Shown here: piece after piece, positions 43,471 to 51,846 of the stretch
Layout of the letters: each line of letters begins with the position of its first letter
Numbering within the stretch: position 1 is the first letter of the stretch
NCBI RefSeq assembly: GCF_000744885.1
Contig: NZ_JQMV01000003.1
Span: forward strand, 1,860,001-1,924,000
From: Thermus amyloliquefaciens
Lineage (GTDB): Bacteria > Deinococcota > Deinococci > Deinococcales > Thermaceae
Length of the DNA: 64,000 nucleotides
Direction of reading: 5' to 3'
Translations under genes and position numbers: made by a program
The notes under the pieces: generated by a model
The model's input: the letters and a program-made list of their open reading frames with translations, nothing else
Databases searched by the model: none
Told to the model about the DNA's origin: nothing

Positions 43471-44658
43471 TCAGAGGCCCGCTTCCCGCCTTAGGGCCTC
43501 CACCCGGTCCGTCTCCTCCCAGGGGAAGCCCGCACGGCCAAAGTGGCCGTAGGCGCTGGTGGGGGTGTAGATGGGCCTTAGGAGGTCCAGCTCCTCAATG
43601 ATGGCCAGGGGCCTGGGGTCAAACACCTTCCCCACGATCTGGGTAATCTTCTCGTCGGGGAGGATGCCAGTGCCGAAGGTCTCCACCCTCAAGGACACAG
43701 GCCGGGCCTTGCCGATGGCGTAGGCCAGCTCCACCAGGGCCCGGCGGGCCAGGCCTGCCGCCACCAGGTTCTTGGCCATGTAGCGGGCGTAGTAGCTGGC
43801 GGAGCGGTCCACCTTGGTGGGGTCCTTGCCGCTGAAGGCCCCGCCCCCGTGGGGCACCGCCCCCCCATAGGTGTCCACGATGATTTTCCGCCCCGTAAGC
43901 CCGGTGTCCGCGTGGGGACCCCCCAGGATGAAGCGGCCCGAGGGGTTGATGAGGTACTCCGTCTCCCCTTCCTTCAGGTACTCGGGGGGGATGGCCTGGC
44001 GGACCACCTCGCGGATGAGGTCCTCGCGGAGCTGGTCCTGCTCCACCTCGGGGGAGTGCTGGGCGGAGACCACCACCGTCTTCACGTAAAGGGGCCGGTC
44101 CCCCTCGTAGACCACGGTGACCTGGGCCTTGCCGTCGGGGCGCAGGTAGGGAAGAAGCCCCGTCTTCCGCACCTCCGCCAGGCGCATGGTGAGGCGGTGG
44201 GCCAGGGTGATGGGCAAAGGCATGAGCTCCGGGGTCTCGTCGGTGGCGTAGCCGAACATGAGGCCCTGGTCCCCCGCGCCCGTGCGGTCCAAGGGGTCGG
44301 TGGACTTGAGGACCCGCCACTCGTAGGAGAGGTTCACCCCGCCGGCGATGTCCGGGGACTGCTCGTCGATGGCGGTGAGCACCGCACAGGTGTCGGCGTC
44401 AAAGCCGTACTTGGCCCGGGTGTAGCCCACCTCCCGCACCGTCTTGCGCACCAGGCCCGGGATATCCACATACCCCTCGGTGGTGATCTCTCCCGCCACA
44501 AACACCAGCCCCGTGGTAACCAGGGTTTCCGCTGCCACCCGCGCCCTTTTATCCTGGGCGATCAGGGCGTCCAGGATGGCGTCGGAGATCCGGTCCGCCA
44601 GCTTATCCGGGTGTCCTTCCGTGACCGACTCGGACGTGACCAGCCTCAACTTGCGCAC
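43471..44658 (-). CDS. metK: S-adenosylmethionine synthetase
   Basis: Makes SAM from methionine and ATP. 395 residues. [23 protein letters not shown] at the N-terminus, the phosphate-binding [16 protein letters not shown] near 121-136, and the P-loop-like [16 protein letters not shown] near 270. GTG 44658 (VRKLRLV) gives the length and N-terminus I recall for Thermus MetK. A TTG three codons later with GGAGG upstream is an alternative. A TATACT box lies about 30 nt upstream. SAM is a polyamine precursor, relevant to nearby speA. Confidence 0.95.
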   Translation of the reverse strand: MRKLRLVTSESVTEGHPDKLADRISDAILDALIAQDKRARVAAETLVTTGLVFVAGEITTEGYVDIPGLVRKTVREVGYTRAKYGFDADTCAVLTAIDEQSPDIAGGVNLSYEWRVLKSTDPLDRTGAGDQGLMFGYATDETPELMPLPITLAHRLTMRLAEVRKTGLLPYLRPDGKAQVTVVYEGDRPLYVKTVVVSAQHSPEVEQDQLREDLIREVVRQAIPPEYLKEGETEYLINPSGRFILGGPHADTGLTGRKIIVDTYGGAVPHGGGAFSGKDPTKVDRSASYYARYMAKNLVAAGLARRALVELAYAIGKARPVSLRVETFGTGILPDEKITQIVGKVFDPRPLAIIEELDLLRPIYTPTSAYGHFGRAGFPWEETDRVEALRREAGL

Positions 44659-44689
44659 CTCCCTCGCCCCCCACCGGGGCAACCCTGAT

Positions 44690-44695
44690 AGTATA
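44690..44695 (-). promoter_or_regulatory. -10 element of metK
   Basis: TATACT on the minus strand, 31 nt before GTG 44658. The -35 is weak. Confidence 0.5.
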
Positions 44696-44719
44696 GCACC
44701 CCCCTTTTGCCGTCCAGGG

Positions 44720-44725
44720 TATGAT
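44720..44725 (+). promoter_or_regulatory. Leaderless -10 element of murI
   Basis: TATGAT ends 8 nt before GTG 44734. Confidence 0.45.
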
Positions 44726-44733
44726 GGCGGCTC

Positions 44734-45507
44734 GTGAAGGACCCTAGGCGGCCCATCGGCGTCTTCGATTCGGGGGTGGGCGGGCTTACGGTGCTCACCG
44801 CTTTGCGCCGGGCCCTACCCCAGGAGGACTTTCTCTATTTCGGCGACACCGCCCGGGTACCCTATGGGAGCAAACCCCTCCCCATGGTGCGGCGCTTCGC
44901 CTGGGAGATCGCGGGGTTTTTGCTCCGACAAGGGGTTAAGGCCATCGTGGTGGCCTGCAACACCGCAAGCTCCGCCGCCCTTCCGGACCTGGCCGAGGAT
45001 CTTTCCGTGCCGGTCTTCGGGGTGCTGGAGCCCGTGGCCAAGGCCGCCCAAGGCCACGGCAAGGTGGGCCTCATCGGCACCCAGGCCACGGTGGAAAGCC
45101 GGGCCTACGAGCGCTACGTGGAGGTTTCCTGGGCCAAGGCCTGTCCCCTTTTCGTGCCCTTGGTGGAGGAGGGGCTTTGGGATGACCCCGTGGCCCTCTT
45201 GGTGGCCCGGCACTACCTGGAGGAGGCGCCCAAGGACCTCGAGGCCCTGATCCTGGGCTGCACCCACTACCCCTTTTTGAAGAACACCCTGGCCAAGGTG
45301 CTTCCGGGGGTGAGGCTCCTTGACTCCGCCGAGGCCACGGCGGAGGCGGTAGCCGAGACCCTAAGGCGAGAGGGCCTCCTCAATCCCCTGGGCCAAGGCC
45401 GGGTGGTCCACTTCGTGACCGGGGACTTGGAAAGCTACCGGAGCCTGGCGGAGCGCCTGGGGGTGAGGGTGGAGGAGCTAAAGCGGGTCAGCCTGGAGGA
45501 GCTCTGA
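44734..45507 (+). CDS. murI: Glutamate racemase
   Basis: Supplies D-glutamate for peptidoglycan. 257 residues. [11 protein letters not shown] at the N-terminus, catalytic cysteines in [13 protein letters not shown] (near 71) and [12 protein letters not shown] (near 179). GTG start, probably leaderless. Its stop shares a base with the ATG of the LOG-like gene (TGATG). Start of a tight four-gene run: murI, LOG-like, rdgB and the RMD1-like gene. Confidence 0.95.
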   Translation: MKDPRRPIGVFDSGVGGLTVLTALRRALPQEDFLYFGDTARVPYGSKPLPMVRRFAWEIAGFLLRQGVKAIVVACNTASSAALPDLAEDLSVPVFGVLEPVAKAAQGHGKVGLIGTQATVESRAYERYVEVSWAKACPLFVPLVEEGLWDDPVALLVARHYLEEAPKDLEALILGCTHYPFLKNTLAKVLPGVRLLDSAEATAEAVAETLRREGLLNPLGQGRVVHFVTGDLESYRSLAERLGVRVEELKRVSLEEL

Positions 45508-46151
45508 TGGCCAAGAAACCCCTGATCGACCAGCTCCACCACGAGGACGCCTGGCGGCTTTTCCGCATCCTGGCGGAGTTCGTGGAAGGGTTTGAAACCC
45601 TTTCGGAAATAGAGGTCCCCCTGGTCTCCGTCTTCGGCTCCGCCCGCTTTGGGGAGGGCCACCCCGCCTACGGGCTGGGCTACCGCCTGGGAAAGGCCCT
45701 GGCCCAGGCGGGCTTCGGGGTGGTCACGGGTGGGGGGCCAGGGGTCATGGAGGCGGTGAACCGGGGGGCCTTTGAAGCCGGGGGGATCAGCGTGGGCCTG
45801 AACATCGAGCTGCCCCACGAGCAAAGGCCCAACCCCTACCAGACCCACGCCCTTTCCTTGCGCTATTTCTTCGTGCGCAAAGTGCTCTTCGTGCGCTACG
45901 CCCACGCCTTCGTCTTCCTGCCCGGGGGCCTCGGCACCCTGGACGAGCTTGCCGAGGTCCTGGTCCTCATCCAGACGGAAAAGGTCCACCCCTTCCCCGT
46001 CTTCGCCCTGGACCGGGGGTATTGGCAGGGGCTACTGGGTTGGCTTGGGTTTCTCCGGGAGCACGGGGCGATAGATCCCCAGGACCTCGGCCTCATCACC
46101 CCCCTGGACTCCCCAGAGGAGGTGGTGCGGGCCCTGAAGGGTGTATCCTAG
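45507..46151 (+). CDS. LOG-like / TIGR00730 family Rossmann protein
   Basis: 214 residues. Phosphoribohydrolase motifs GGGPGVMEAVNRGA near 75-88 and PGGLGTLDELAEV near 138-150, with the catalytic R and E present (KVLFVRYA; GTLDE). The family cleaves nucleotide 5'-monophosphates or cytokinin-type nucleotides (LOG), or acts as a pyrimidine nucleosidase (PpnN-like); the substrate here is not determined. Lies between murI and rdgB. Confidence 0.9.
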   Translation: MAKKPLIDQLHHEDAWRLFRILAEFVEGFETLSEIEVPLVSVFGSARFGEGHPAYGLGYRLGKALAQAGFGVVTGGGPGVMEAVNRGAFEAGGISVGLNIELPHEQRPNPYQTHALSLRYFFVRKVLFVRYAHAFVFLPGGLGTLDELAEVLVLIQTEKVHPFPVFALDRGYWQGLLGWLGFLREHGAIDPQDLGLITPLDSPEEVVRALKGVS

Positions 46152-46156
46152 AAGCG

Positions 46157-46768
46157 ATGCGGGTTGTTTTGGCCACGGGCAATCCCGGCAAGGTGAGGGA
46201 GCTTAAGGAGGGGCTGGCTCCCCTGGGCTGGACCCTCCTCTCCCTGGCCGACTTCCCCTTGCGCATGCCCAAGGAGGAGGGCACCACCTTCCTGGAAAAC
46301 GCCCTCCTCAAGGCCGCCTACGTGGCCAAGGCCACGGGGCTTCCCGCCCTGGCGGACGACTCGGGCCTAGAGGTCTACGCCCTAGGGGGGGAGCCCGGGA
46401 TCTACTCCGCCCGCTATGGGGGAAGGGAGACGGACCGCGAACGGAACGTCTACCTCCTGGAGAGGATGCGCCACCTCAAGGGGGAGGAGCGAAGGGCGCG
46501 CTTCGTGGCGGTCCTGGTCCTGGCCTACCCCGACGGGCATGTGGAAACCTATGAGGGACAGGTGGAGGGGTACATCCTGGAGGCGCCTCGAGGGGAGGGG
46601 GGCTTTGGGTATGACCCCCTCTTCTACGTGCCCGAGGCGGGCAAGACCTTTGCGGAGATGACCCTGGAGGAAAAGGCCCGCCACTCCCACCGGGGCCAGG
46701 CCCTAAAGGCCCTCCTTAAGGCCTACGAGCACGGGCCCCCACCCCGGGAGATCTCGCGGTTGGAATGA
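46157..46768 (+). CDS. rdgB: XTP/dITP pyrophosphatase (non-canonical purine NTP hydrolase)
   Basis: Cleanses the nucleotide pool of ITP and XTP. 203 residues. VVLATGNPGKVRELKEGL at the N-terminus, FLENALLKA, ALADDSGLEVYALGGEPGIYSARY (near 65-88) and GGFGYDPLFYVPE near 148-160, then KARHSHRGQAL. ATG 46157 is 5 bp after the LOG-like gene. The frame opens upstream inside that gene but has no homology there. Confidence 0.95.
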   Translation: MRVVLATGNPGKVRELKEGLAPLGWTLLSLADFPLRMPKEEGTTFLENALLKAAYVAKATGLPALADDSGLEVYALGGEPGIYSARYGGRETDRERNVYLLERMRHLKGEERRARFVAVLVLAYPDGHVETYEGQVEGYILEAPRGEGGFGYDPLFYVPEAGKTFAEMTLEEKARHSHRGQALKALLKAYEHGPPPREISRLE

Positions 46769-46777
46769 ATCCGGTCC

Positions 46778-47812
46778 ATGAACCTACTCTCGCCCCACAT
46801 CGCCCTGTACCGCCTTTACGACCTGGCGGATGAGATCGACCTCACCCGTGTGCATACCCCCCGCCTCCGCCTCTCCCGGCCCAGGCTGGGGGCGGTGCGC
46901 TTTGAAAACCCCCCGGCGCAGATCGAGCTCGGGGTGCGGAGCGTGGAGGGCGTCTCGGGCCTGCTGACCGCCCGGCTTTACGAGTTCGGGGTGGCCTCGC
47001 TTTCCTTTCGCGTGCACCTGGGGGAAAAGGTCCCCTGGGAGGCCTTCCTGGCCCAGGCCCTGGCCTTGCCGGAGCTTCCCTTCTGGGAAGGGTTTTTTCT
47101 GGCGGAGCTTTTGGCCCTGGAGCCCTACCTGCAAGGCGCCCTCCTGCACCCCGAGGAAAAGCGCTTGAGCGAGGAGTTCACCGTCTACCACGCCCTGGGT
47201 ATCGAAGGGGAAAAGGCCCACGCCCCCCCGGTGGACCTCACCCCCCTTTGGATGGGGGCCAAGGAGGACTTCGCCCCCGAGGTCCGCCGGGAGATGGAGC
47301 GGTACCGCTACAGCTACTCCACCGAGGACCTGGCCCTTCTGGGGTTTGACCGGGTCTTCATCCTGGACTCGGAGGGGATCTGGGACGTGGCCGACCTGGT
47401 GGAGTTCGTGCACGCCCAGCTCCTGGAGCTTTCCTACTACGATGGGGTCCTCACCCAGGAGCTGGAGGCCGTGCCCCAGGTGCTCAGGCACCGGGGCCTT
47501 TGGGGCTACGGCAACCTCCAGCGCCTCAGGCGGCGCCTCATGGCCCGCCATGCGGAGATCGCGGACGTGCGCGCTCGGATGGAGGGAGCCTTGCGCATCA
47601 CCGAGGACCTCTTTTACGCCAAGATCTACCGGGCCGCCCTCGAGCTTTACGGGGCCCACGAACTGGAACGGAGCCTGGAGGAAAAGCTTCGCGTCTTAGA
47701 GGCCACCTACGAGATGGTCACCGAGGAGGTGGTCCACCTGAGAACCCAGGCGGTGGAGGTGGGCATCCTGGCCCTCATCGCCTTTGAGGTGGTCAGGGCC
47801 CTTTGGCCTTAG
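46778..47812 (+). CDS. RMD1/YagE-like (DUF155) protein
   Basis: 344 residues. The C-terminal half carries the DUF155 hallmark: SLLGFD-like GFDRVFILDSEG, then RRRLMARHAEIADVRARMEGALRITEDLFYAKIYRAALELY, a coiled region (RSLEEKLRVLEATYEMVTEEVVHL), and a last hydrophobic helix EVGILALIAFEVVRALWP that may anchor it. The N-terminus, with RLRLSRPRLGAVRF, is less typical. Eukaryotic RMD1 is mitochondrial; the bacterial role is unknown. Last gene of the murI run, 10 bp after rdgB. Confidence 0.75.
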   Translation: MNLLSPHIALYRLYDLADEIDLTRVHTPRLRLSRPRLGAVRFENPPAQIELGVRSVEGVSGLLTARLYEFGVASLSFRVHLGEKVPWEAFLAQALALPELPFWEGFFLAELLALEPYLQGALLHPEEKRLSEEFTVYHALGIEGEKAHAPPVDLTPLWMGAKEDFAPEVRREMERYRYSYSTEDLALLGFDRVFILDSEGIWDVADLVEFVHAQLLELSYYDGVLTQELEAVPQVLRHRGLWGYGNLQRLRRRLMARHAEIADVRARMEGALRITEDLFYAKIYRAALELYGAHELERSLEEKLRVLEATYEMVTEEVVHLRTQAVEVGILALIAFEVVRALWP

Positions 47813-47816
47813 GGGA

Positions 47817-47845
47817 CTTGTGCCCCGGGGAAGGAGGAGTATACT
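47817..47845 (+). promoter_or_regulatory. Promoter of the maltose-type operon
   Basis: CTTGTG (47817-47822), 17-nt spacer and TATACT (47840-47845). A leader of about 50 nt follows, with GGAGGTG before ATG 47908. Confidence 0.65.
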
Positions 47846-47875
47846 GCAACCTGGAGGGCGCGGAAGAAAGCAAAG

Positions 47876-47889
47876 CGGAAGCGCTACCA
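47876..47889 (+). promoter_or_regulatory. LacI-family-type operator upstream of malE
   Basis: CGGAAGCGCTACCA is an imperfect palindrome with a central CG. Its 12-nt core (47877-47888) differs from perfect symmetry at a single base pair. It lies 31-44 nt after the -10, where a bound repressor would block transcription. Form and place match LacI/GalR-type sugar regulators; no regulator gene is in the window. Confidence 0.55.
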
Positions 47890-47907
47890 CGCGCCCGGAG
47901 GTGGGCT

Positions 47908-49104
47908 ATGAAAAAAGCACTGGCGGTACTGGCCCTCGGGTTCTCCCTGGCCCTTGCCCAGGGGAAGATCACGGTGTGGACCCACTTTGGCGGCCCCGAG
48001 CTGGAGTGGCTCAAGGCGCAAGCCCAAGCCTACGAGAAGACCTCCGGCACCAAGGTGGAGGTGGTGGAGGTCCCCTTTGGGGACATCAAGCAGAAGTTCA
48101 TCCTGGGAGCCCCCCAGGGGCAGGCCGCGGACCTTGTGGTCTCCGTCCCCCACGACTGGTTAGGGGAGATGGCCCAGGCCGGGGTGCTGGAGCCCATGGG
48201 CAAGTACGTGACCCAAAGCTACCTTTCCGACCTGCAAGGCGTGGCGGTGGAGGCCTTCACCTTCGGGGGTAAGCTCCTGGGGCTTCCCGCCTTCGCCGAG
48301 AGCGTGGCCCTCATCTACAACAAGAAGTACGTGAAGGAAGCCCCCAAGACCTGGGAGGAGTTCCTGGCCTTGGCCCGCCAGCACACCACCGGCTCCACCT
48401 TCGGCTTCCTCTACAACATCGGCGACCCCTACTTCAACTTCGGCTTCTTCAAGGCCTTCGGCGCCGAGAACGTCTTCGCCAAGGACGCCAAGGGCAACCT
48501 GGACCCCAGCAAGCTCCTCCTGGGCGGGGAGGTGGGGGAGAAGGCGCTCGCCTTCATCAAGGACCTCCGCTTCCGCTACAACCTGGTGCCTGAGGGGGTG
48601 GACTACGGGGTGGCCGACGGGGCCTTCAAGGACGGGGCCCTGGCCATGATCGTCAACGGCCCCTGGGCCCTGGGGGACTACAAGAAGGCCAAGATCGATT
48701 TCGGCATCGCCCCCTTCCCCACCCCTCCCGGGGCCAAGAACCCCTGGGGTCCCTTCCTGGGGGTGCAGGGGGTGGTGGTGAACGCCTACTCCAAGAACAA
48801 AACCGCCGCGGTCAACTTCGCCAAGACCCTGGTGACCGGCAAGAACCTGGTCAGCTTCAACCGGGCGGGCGGCCGCATCCCCGTGTCCAAGAGCGCCGCC
48901 AAGACCCTGGAGAAGGACCCGGTGGTGGCGGGCTTCGCCAAGGTCTTCGCCCTGGGCACCCCCATGCCCAACATCCCCGAGATGGGCAAGGTCTGGGGGC
49001 CTTGGGGCAACGCCATCAACCTGGCCATCCAGCGGCCTGACTCCAACGTGAAGAAGATCGTGGAGGACATGGTGGCCGAGATCAAAAAGGCCATCGGCAG
49101 GTAA
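47908..49104 (+). CDS. malE: Maltose/maltodextrin-type ABC transporter substrate-binding protein
   Basis: 398 residues. Signal peptide MKKALAVLALGFSLALAQ, then the MalE-like GKITVWTHFGGPELEWLKAQAQAYEKTSGTKVEVVEVPF. FNRAGGRIPVSKSA and a C-terminal NAINLAIQRPDSNVKKIVEDMVAEIKKA also match sugar SBP family 1. Binds maltose-type sugars (trehalose, sucrose or palatinose are possible in Thermus homologues). ATG 47908 has GGAGGTG upstream. Promoter and operator lie ahead, and a hairpin separates it from malF. Confidence 0.93.
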   Translation: MKKALAVLALGFSLALAQGKITVWTHFGGPELEWLKAQAQAYEKTSGTKVEVVEVPFGDIKQKFILGAPQGQAADLVVSVPHDWLGEMAQAGVLEPMGKYVTQSYLSDLQGVAVEAFTFGGKLLGLPAFAESVALIYNKKYVKEAPKTWEEFLALARQHTTGSTFGFLYNIGDPYFNFGFFKAFGAENVFAKDAKGNLDPSKLLLGGEVGEKALAFIKDLRFRYNLVPEGVDYGVADGAFKDGALAMIVNGPWALGDYKKAKIDFGIAPFPTPPGAKNPWGPFLGVQGVVVNAYSKNKTAAVNFAKTLVTGKNLVSFNRAGGRIPVSKSAAKTLEKDPVVAGFAKVFALGTPMPNIPEMGKVWGPWGNAINLAIQRPDSNVKKIVEDMVAEIKKAIGR

Positions 49105-49147
49105 CCCCACCCGGGAACCCACCGGGCGGAAATGCGCCGGCATCTGA

Positions 49148-49187
49148 CCCCCCACGGGACCTTCCTCCCCCGTGGGGGGGTTATCTT
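49148..49187 (+). terminator. Attenuator-like hairpin between malE and malF
   Basis: CCCCCCACGGG (49148-49158) and CCCGTGGGGGG (49169-49179) form a perfect 11-bp stem followed by G, TTATCTTT. Partial termination would make malE exceed malFG. The same T-rich stretch includes TATCTT (49182-49187), 6 nt before the malF ATG, so it could double as a leaderless promoter. Confidence 0.65.
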
Positions 49188-49193
49188 TAAACC

Positions 49194-50522
49194 ATGAAAC
49201 ACCCTCCTGGCCTTAAGGGTTTTCTCCTGGCCCTCTCCTTGCTCTTGGGCCTCCTCCTCCTGTCCACGGGGGTAGGCCTCCTGGGGTACCTGGCCCTCGA
49301 GGCCTACCTGGCCCCTCCGGGCTGGACCATCCTGGTGCTGGCCCTTTTGGTGCTGGTACCGGGGGCCATCCTGGTGGGACGCCTCTTCCCTTGGCTCACC
49401 GACTGGTACTACTTCCTCCCCGCCCTATCCTTTCTTTTGGTTTTCACCCTCTACCCCATCGCCCTCACCGTCTACCTGGCCTTCACCGACTACTCGGGGC
49501 GGAAAAACGGCTTCCCCGACCGCTCCACGGAAACCCGGGTGCTGAAGCGGGAAGGCCCCAGGCTCACCCTGGAGGAGCCCGTTCAGGAAGCCCTTCGCTG
49601 CGACCCCTGCCAAGGGGAGCCCGTGGAGGTCTACAGCGAGGGGCACCGGGCCCGGGCCCGGATCCTGGAGGCCGAAGGCCCCACCCTTCTCCTGGACCGC
49701 AACCCTCCTTTTCCCGTGGAGTACGTGGCCAAGGTGAACGCCTTCGGATTCGTGGGCCTGCGCAACTTCAGCTTCATCCTCTCCCAGGCCAGCAAGGCCC
49801 TCCTTCCCGTCTTCGCCTGGAACGCGGTCTTCGCCTTAAGCACCGTGCTCCTGAACGCCCTCTTGGGCCTGGTGTTGGGGCTTGTCCTCCACAACAAGGC
49901 CTTGAAGCTAAGGAACTTCTACCGCACCGTGCTCATCGTCTCCTGGGCCTTGCCGGGGGTGATCACGGTGCAGGTTTTCGTGGCCCTTCTCAACTACAAC
50001 TTCGGGGCCATCAACCGCCTTTTGGGGGTCCTAGGGATCTACCCCATCCCCTGGCTCAACGACCCCGACTGGGCCAAGGTGGCCATCCTCCTGGTGAACC
50101 TATGGCTGGGCTTTCCCTACATGATGACCGCCACCTTAGGGGCCCTTTCCACCATCCCCGACGAGCTCTACGAGGCGGCCAAGGTGGACGGGGCCACCCC
50201 CTGGCAGGCGCTATGGGGCATCACCCTGCCCCTTTTGGAAAAGCCCATGGTGCCCATCCTCCTCTCCTCCTTCGCCTTCAACTTCAACAACTTTTACATC
50301 ATCTACCTGCTCACCGGCGGGGGGCCCGCCCAGGAGGGCCGCCTGGCCACGGCCCAGGCCACGGACATCCTCATCTCCTGGGCCTACAAGACCGCCTTCA
50401 GCGCCGAGGGGCAGTCCGCCTACGGCCTGGGGGCGGCCATCAGCCTCCTCATCTTCGCCATCACCGTGGCCATCAGCCTGGTGAACTTCCGGGTGACCGG
50501 GGCTTTAAGGGAGGTGAGGTAG
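49194..50522 (+). CDS. malF: Maltose-type ABC transporter permease MalF
   Basis: 442 residues, 7-8 membrane helices. After the third helix a hydrophilic loop of about 80 residues (ETRVLKREGPRL ... EYVAKVNAFGFVGLRNF) contains a C-D-P-C pair, a reduced form of the periplasmic P2 loop of enteric MalF. EAA loop: ELYEAAKVDGATPWQALWGITLPLL. Located in the inner membrane. It ends directly at the malG ATG (no gap). Confidence 0.93.
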   Translation: MKHPPGLKGFLLALSLLLGLLLLSTGVGLLGYLALEAYLAPPGWTILVLALLVLVPGAILVGRLFPWLTDWYYFLPALSFLLVFTLYPIALTVYLAFTDYSGRKNGFPDRSTETRVLKREGPRLTLEEPVQEALRCDPCQGEPVEVYSEGHRARARILEAEGPTLLLDRNPPFPVEYVAKVNAFGFVGLRNFSFILSQASKALLPVFAWNAVFALSTVLLNALLGLVLGLVLHNKALKLRNFYRTVLIVSWALPGVITVQVFVALLNYNFGAINRLLGVLGIYPIPWLNDPDWAKVAILLVNLWLGFPYMMTATLGALSTIPDELYEAAKVDGATPWQALWGITLPLLEKPMVPILLSSFAFNFNNFYIIYLLTGGGPAQEGRLATAQATDILISWAYKTAFSAEGQSAYGLGAAISLLIFAITVAISLVNFRVTGALREVR

Positions 50523-51842
50523 ATGCGGCGGCTTTTCGCCTTCCTCCTCCTCGGGCTCGGCCTCTATGGGGTCTACTGGTTTGCCGTAAACCGGCTCTTT
50601 GACGAGGGTTCCTACCGCAAGCAGGTGGCCTTCGGCAGCGTCTTCGTGCCCTACGGCTGGGCCTACGCCCTGGGCATCCTTTTGGGCCTGGTCCTCCTGG
50701 TCCTCCTCTACAGCCTGGCCTACACCGCCTTGGCCAACCGCCTCCAGGGGCGCAAGGCAAGCCCCTGGCCCCTGTTCTGGCAAGGGGTGACCCACCTCTT
50801 CCTTTGGGTGCTGATCCTCCTCGTCTACTACCCCGTGGTGCAGGTGGTGGCCGCCAGCTTTGACCCCACCAACAACCTCTTCAGCTTCCGCAGGCCGGAC
50901 ACGGGGTTTCTCCTCCTGGACGCCAAGGTCATCCCCTACGTGCCCGAGCCCTCCCTGGAGAACTACGCCAAGCTGGTGGAAGGGGTGGTCCTTTACCCCT
51001 ATCAAGGGGGCCTGCTCCTCCTTGCGGGGCTTGGGCTTTTGGGGGTGGCCGCCATCGGCCTCCTCAGGCGGCTAAGACCCCCGGAGGACTGGATGGACCT
51101 CTGGCAGGGAAGGGCCCTGCTCCTCCTGGCCCTGAGCGTATTCGCCCTGGCCCTTTCCCTTTCCCCCAAGCAGTTCACCGGCCAGGGCACGGAAAGCAAG
51201 TTTCTCCTCTGGGTGCGGAACACCTTCCTCATCTCGGGGCTTACGGGCCTGCTGGCCGTCTTGCTCACCGCCACCGCCGGCTACGCCTTTGCCCGCTTCC
51301 GCCACCTGCCGGGGCGGTACCCGCTCCTCCTTTTCTTCATCTTCGTGCAGATGTTCCCGGGGTTCTTGGCCCTTGTGGCCATCTACTACCTGCTTTCCCG
51401 CCTGGACCTTTTGAACACCTTCACCGGCCTGGTGCTGGCCTACTCCGGGGGGATCATCAGCTTTGGCACCTGGGTCTACAAGGGGTATCTGGAAAGCATC
51501 AGCCCGAGCCTCGAGGAGGCGGCCATGGTGGACGGGGCCACCAAGTGGCAGGTCTTCACAAAGATCCTCCTTCCCCTCTCCGCCCCCATGTTCGTCTTCG
51601 TCTTCCTCCTCCAGTTCGTGGGCACCTACTCGGAGTTCGTCCTGGCCAACCTGGTCCTCACGGGGGTGGAGAGCTGGAACGTGGGGGTGGGCTTGAGGAG
51701 CTTCACCACCGGCCAGTTCCAGACCAAGTGGGGGATCTTCGCCGCCGCCAGCGTCCTGGGCTCCCTGCCCATCCTCTTCCTCTTCTACGGCTTCCAGCAG
51801 TACTTCGTCTCCGGGTACACCGCCGGGGCGGTGAAGGAATAG
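50523..51842 (+). CDS. malG: Maltose-type ABC transporter permease MalG
   Basis: 439 residues, long for MalG (about 280-300). The first 130 residues add two or three helices and a soluble segment (PTNNLFSFRRPDTGF ... LENYAKLVEG). The conserved core holds NTFLISGLTGLLAVLLTATAGYAFARF and the EAA loop SLEEAAMVDGATKWQVFTKILLPL near 322-345. No ATPase gene is in the operon; in such systems a shared MsmK-type ATPase encoded elsewhere serves the permeases. ATG follows the malF stop immediately. Confidence 0.92.
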   Translation: MRRLFAFLLLGLGLYGVYWFAVNRLFDEGSYRKQVAFGSVFVPYGWAYALGILLGLVLLVLLYSLAYTALANRLQGRKASPWPLFWQGVTHLFLWVLILLVYYPVVQVVAASFDPTNNLFSFRRPDTGFLLLDAKVIPYVPEPSLENYAKLVEGVVLYPYQGGLLLLAGLGLLGVAAIGLLRRLRPPEDWMDLWQGRALLLLALSVFALALSLSPKQFTGQGTESKFLLWVRNTFLISGLTGLLAVLLTATAGYAFARFRHLPGRYPLLLFFIFVQMFPGFLALVAIYYLLSRLDLLNTFTGLVLAYSGGIISFGTWVYKGYLESISPSLEEAAMVDGATKWQVFTKILLPLSAPMFVFVFLLQFVGTYSEFVLANLVLTGVESWNVGVGLRSFTTGQFQTKWGIFAAASVLGSLPILFLFYGFQQYFVSGYTAGAVKE

Positions 51843-51846
51843 GGCC

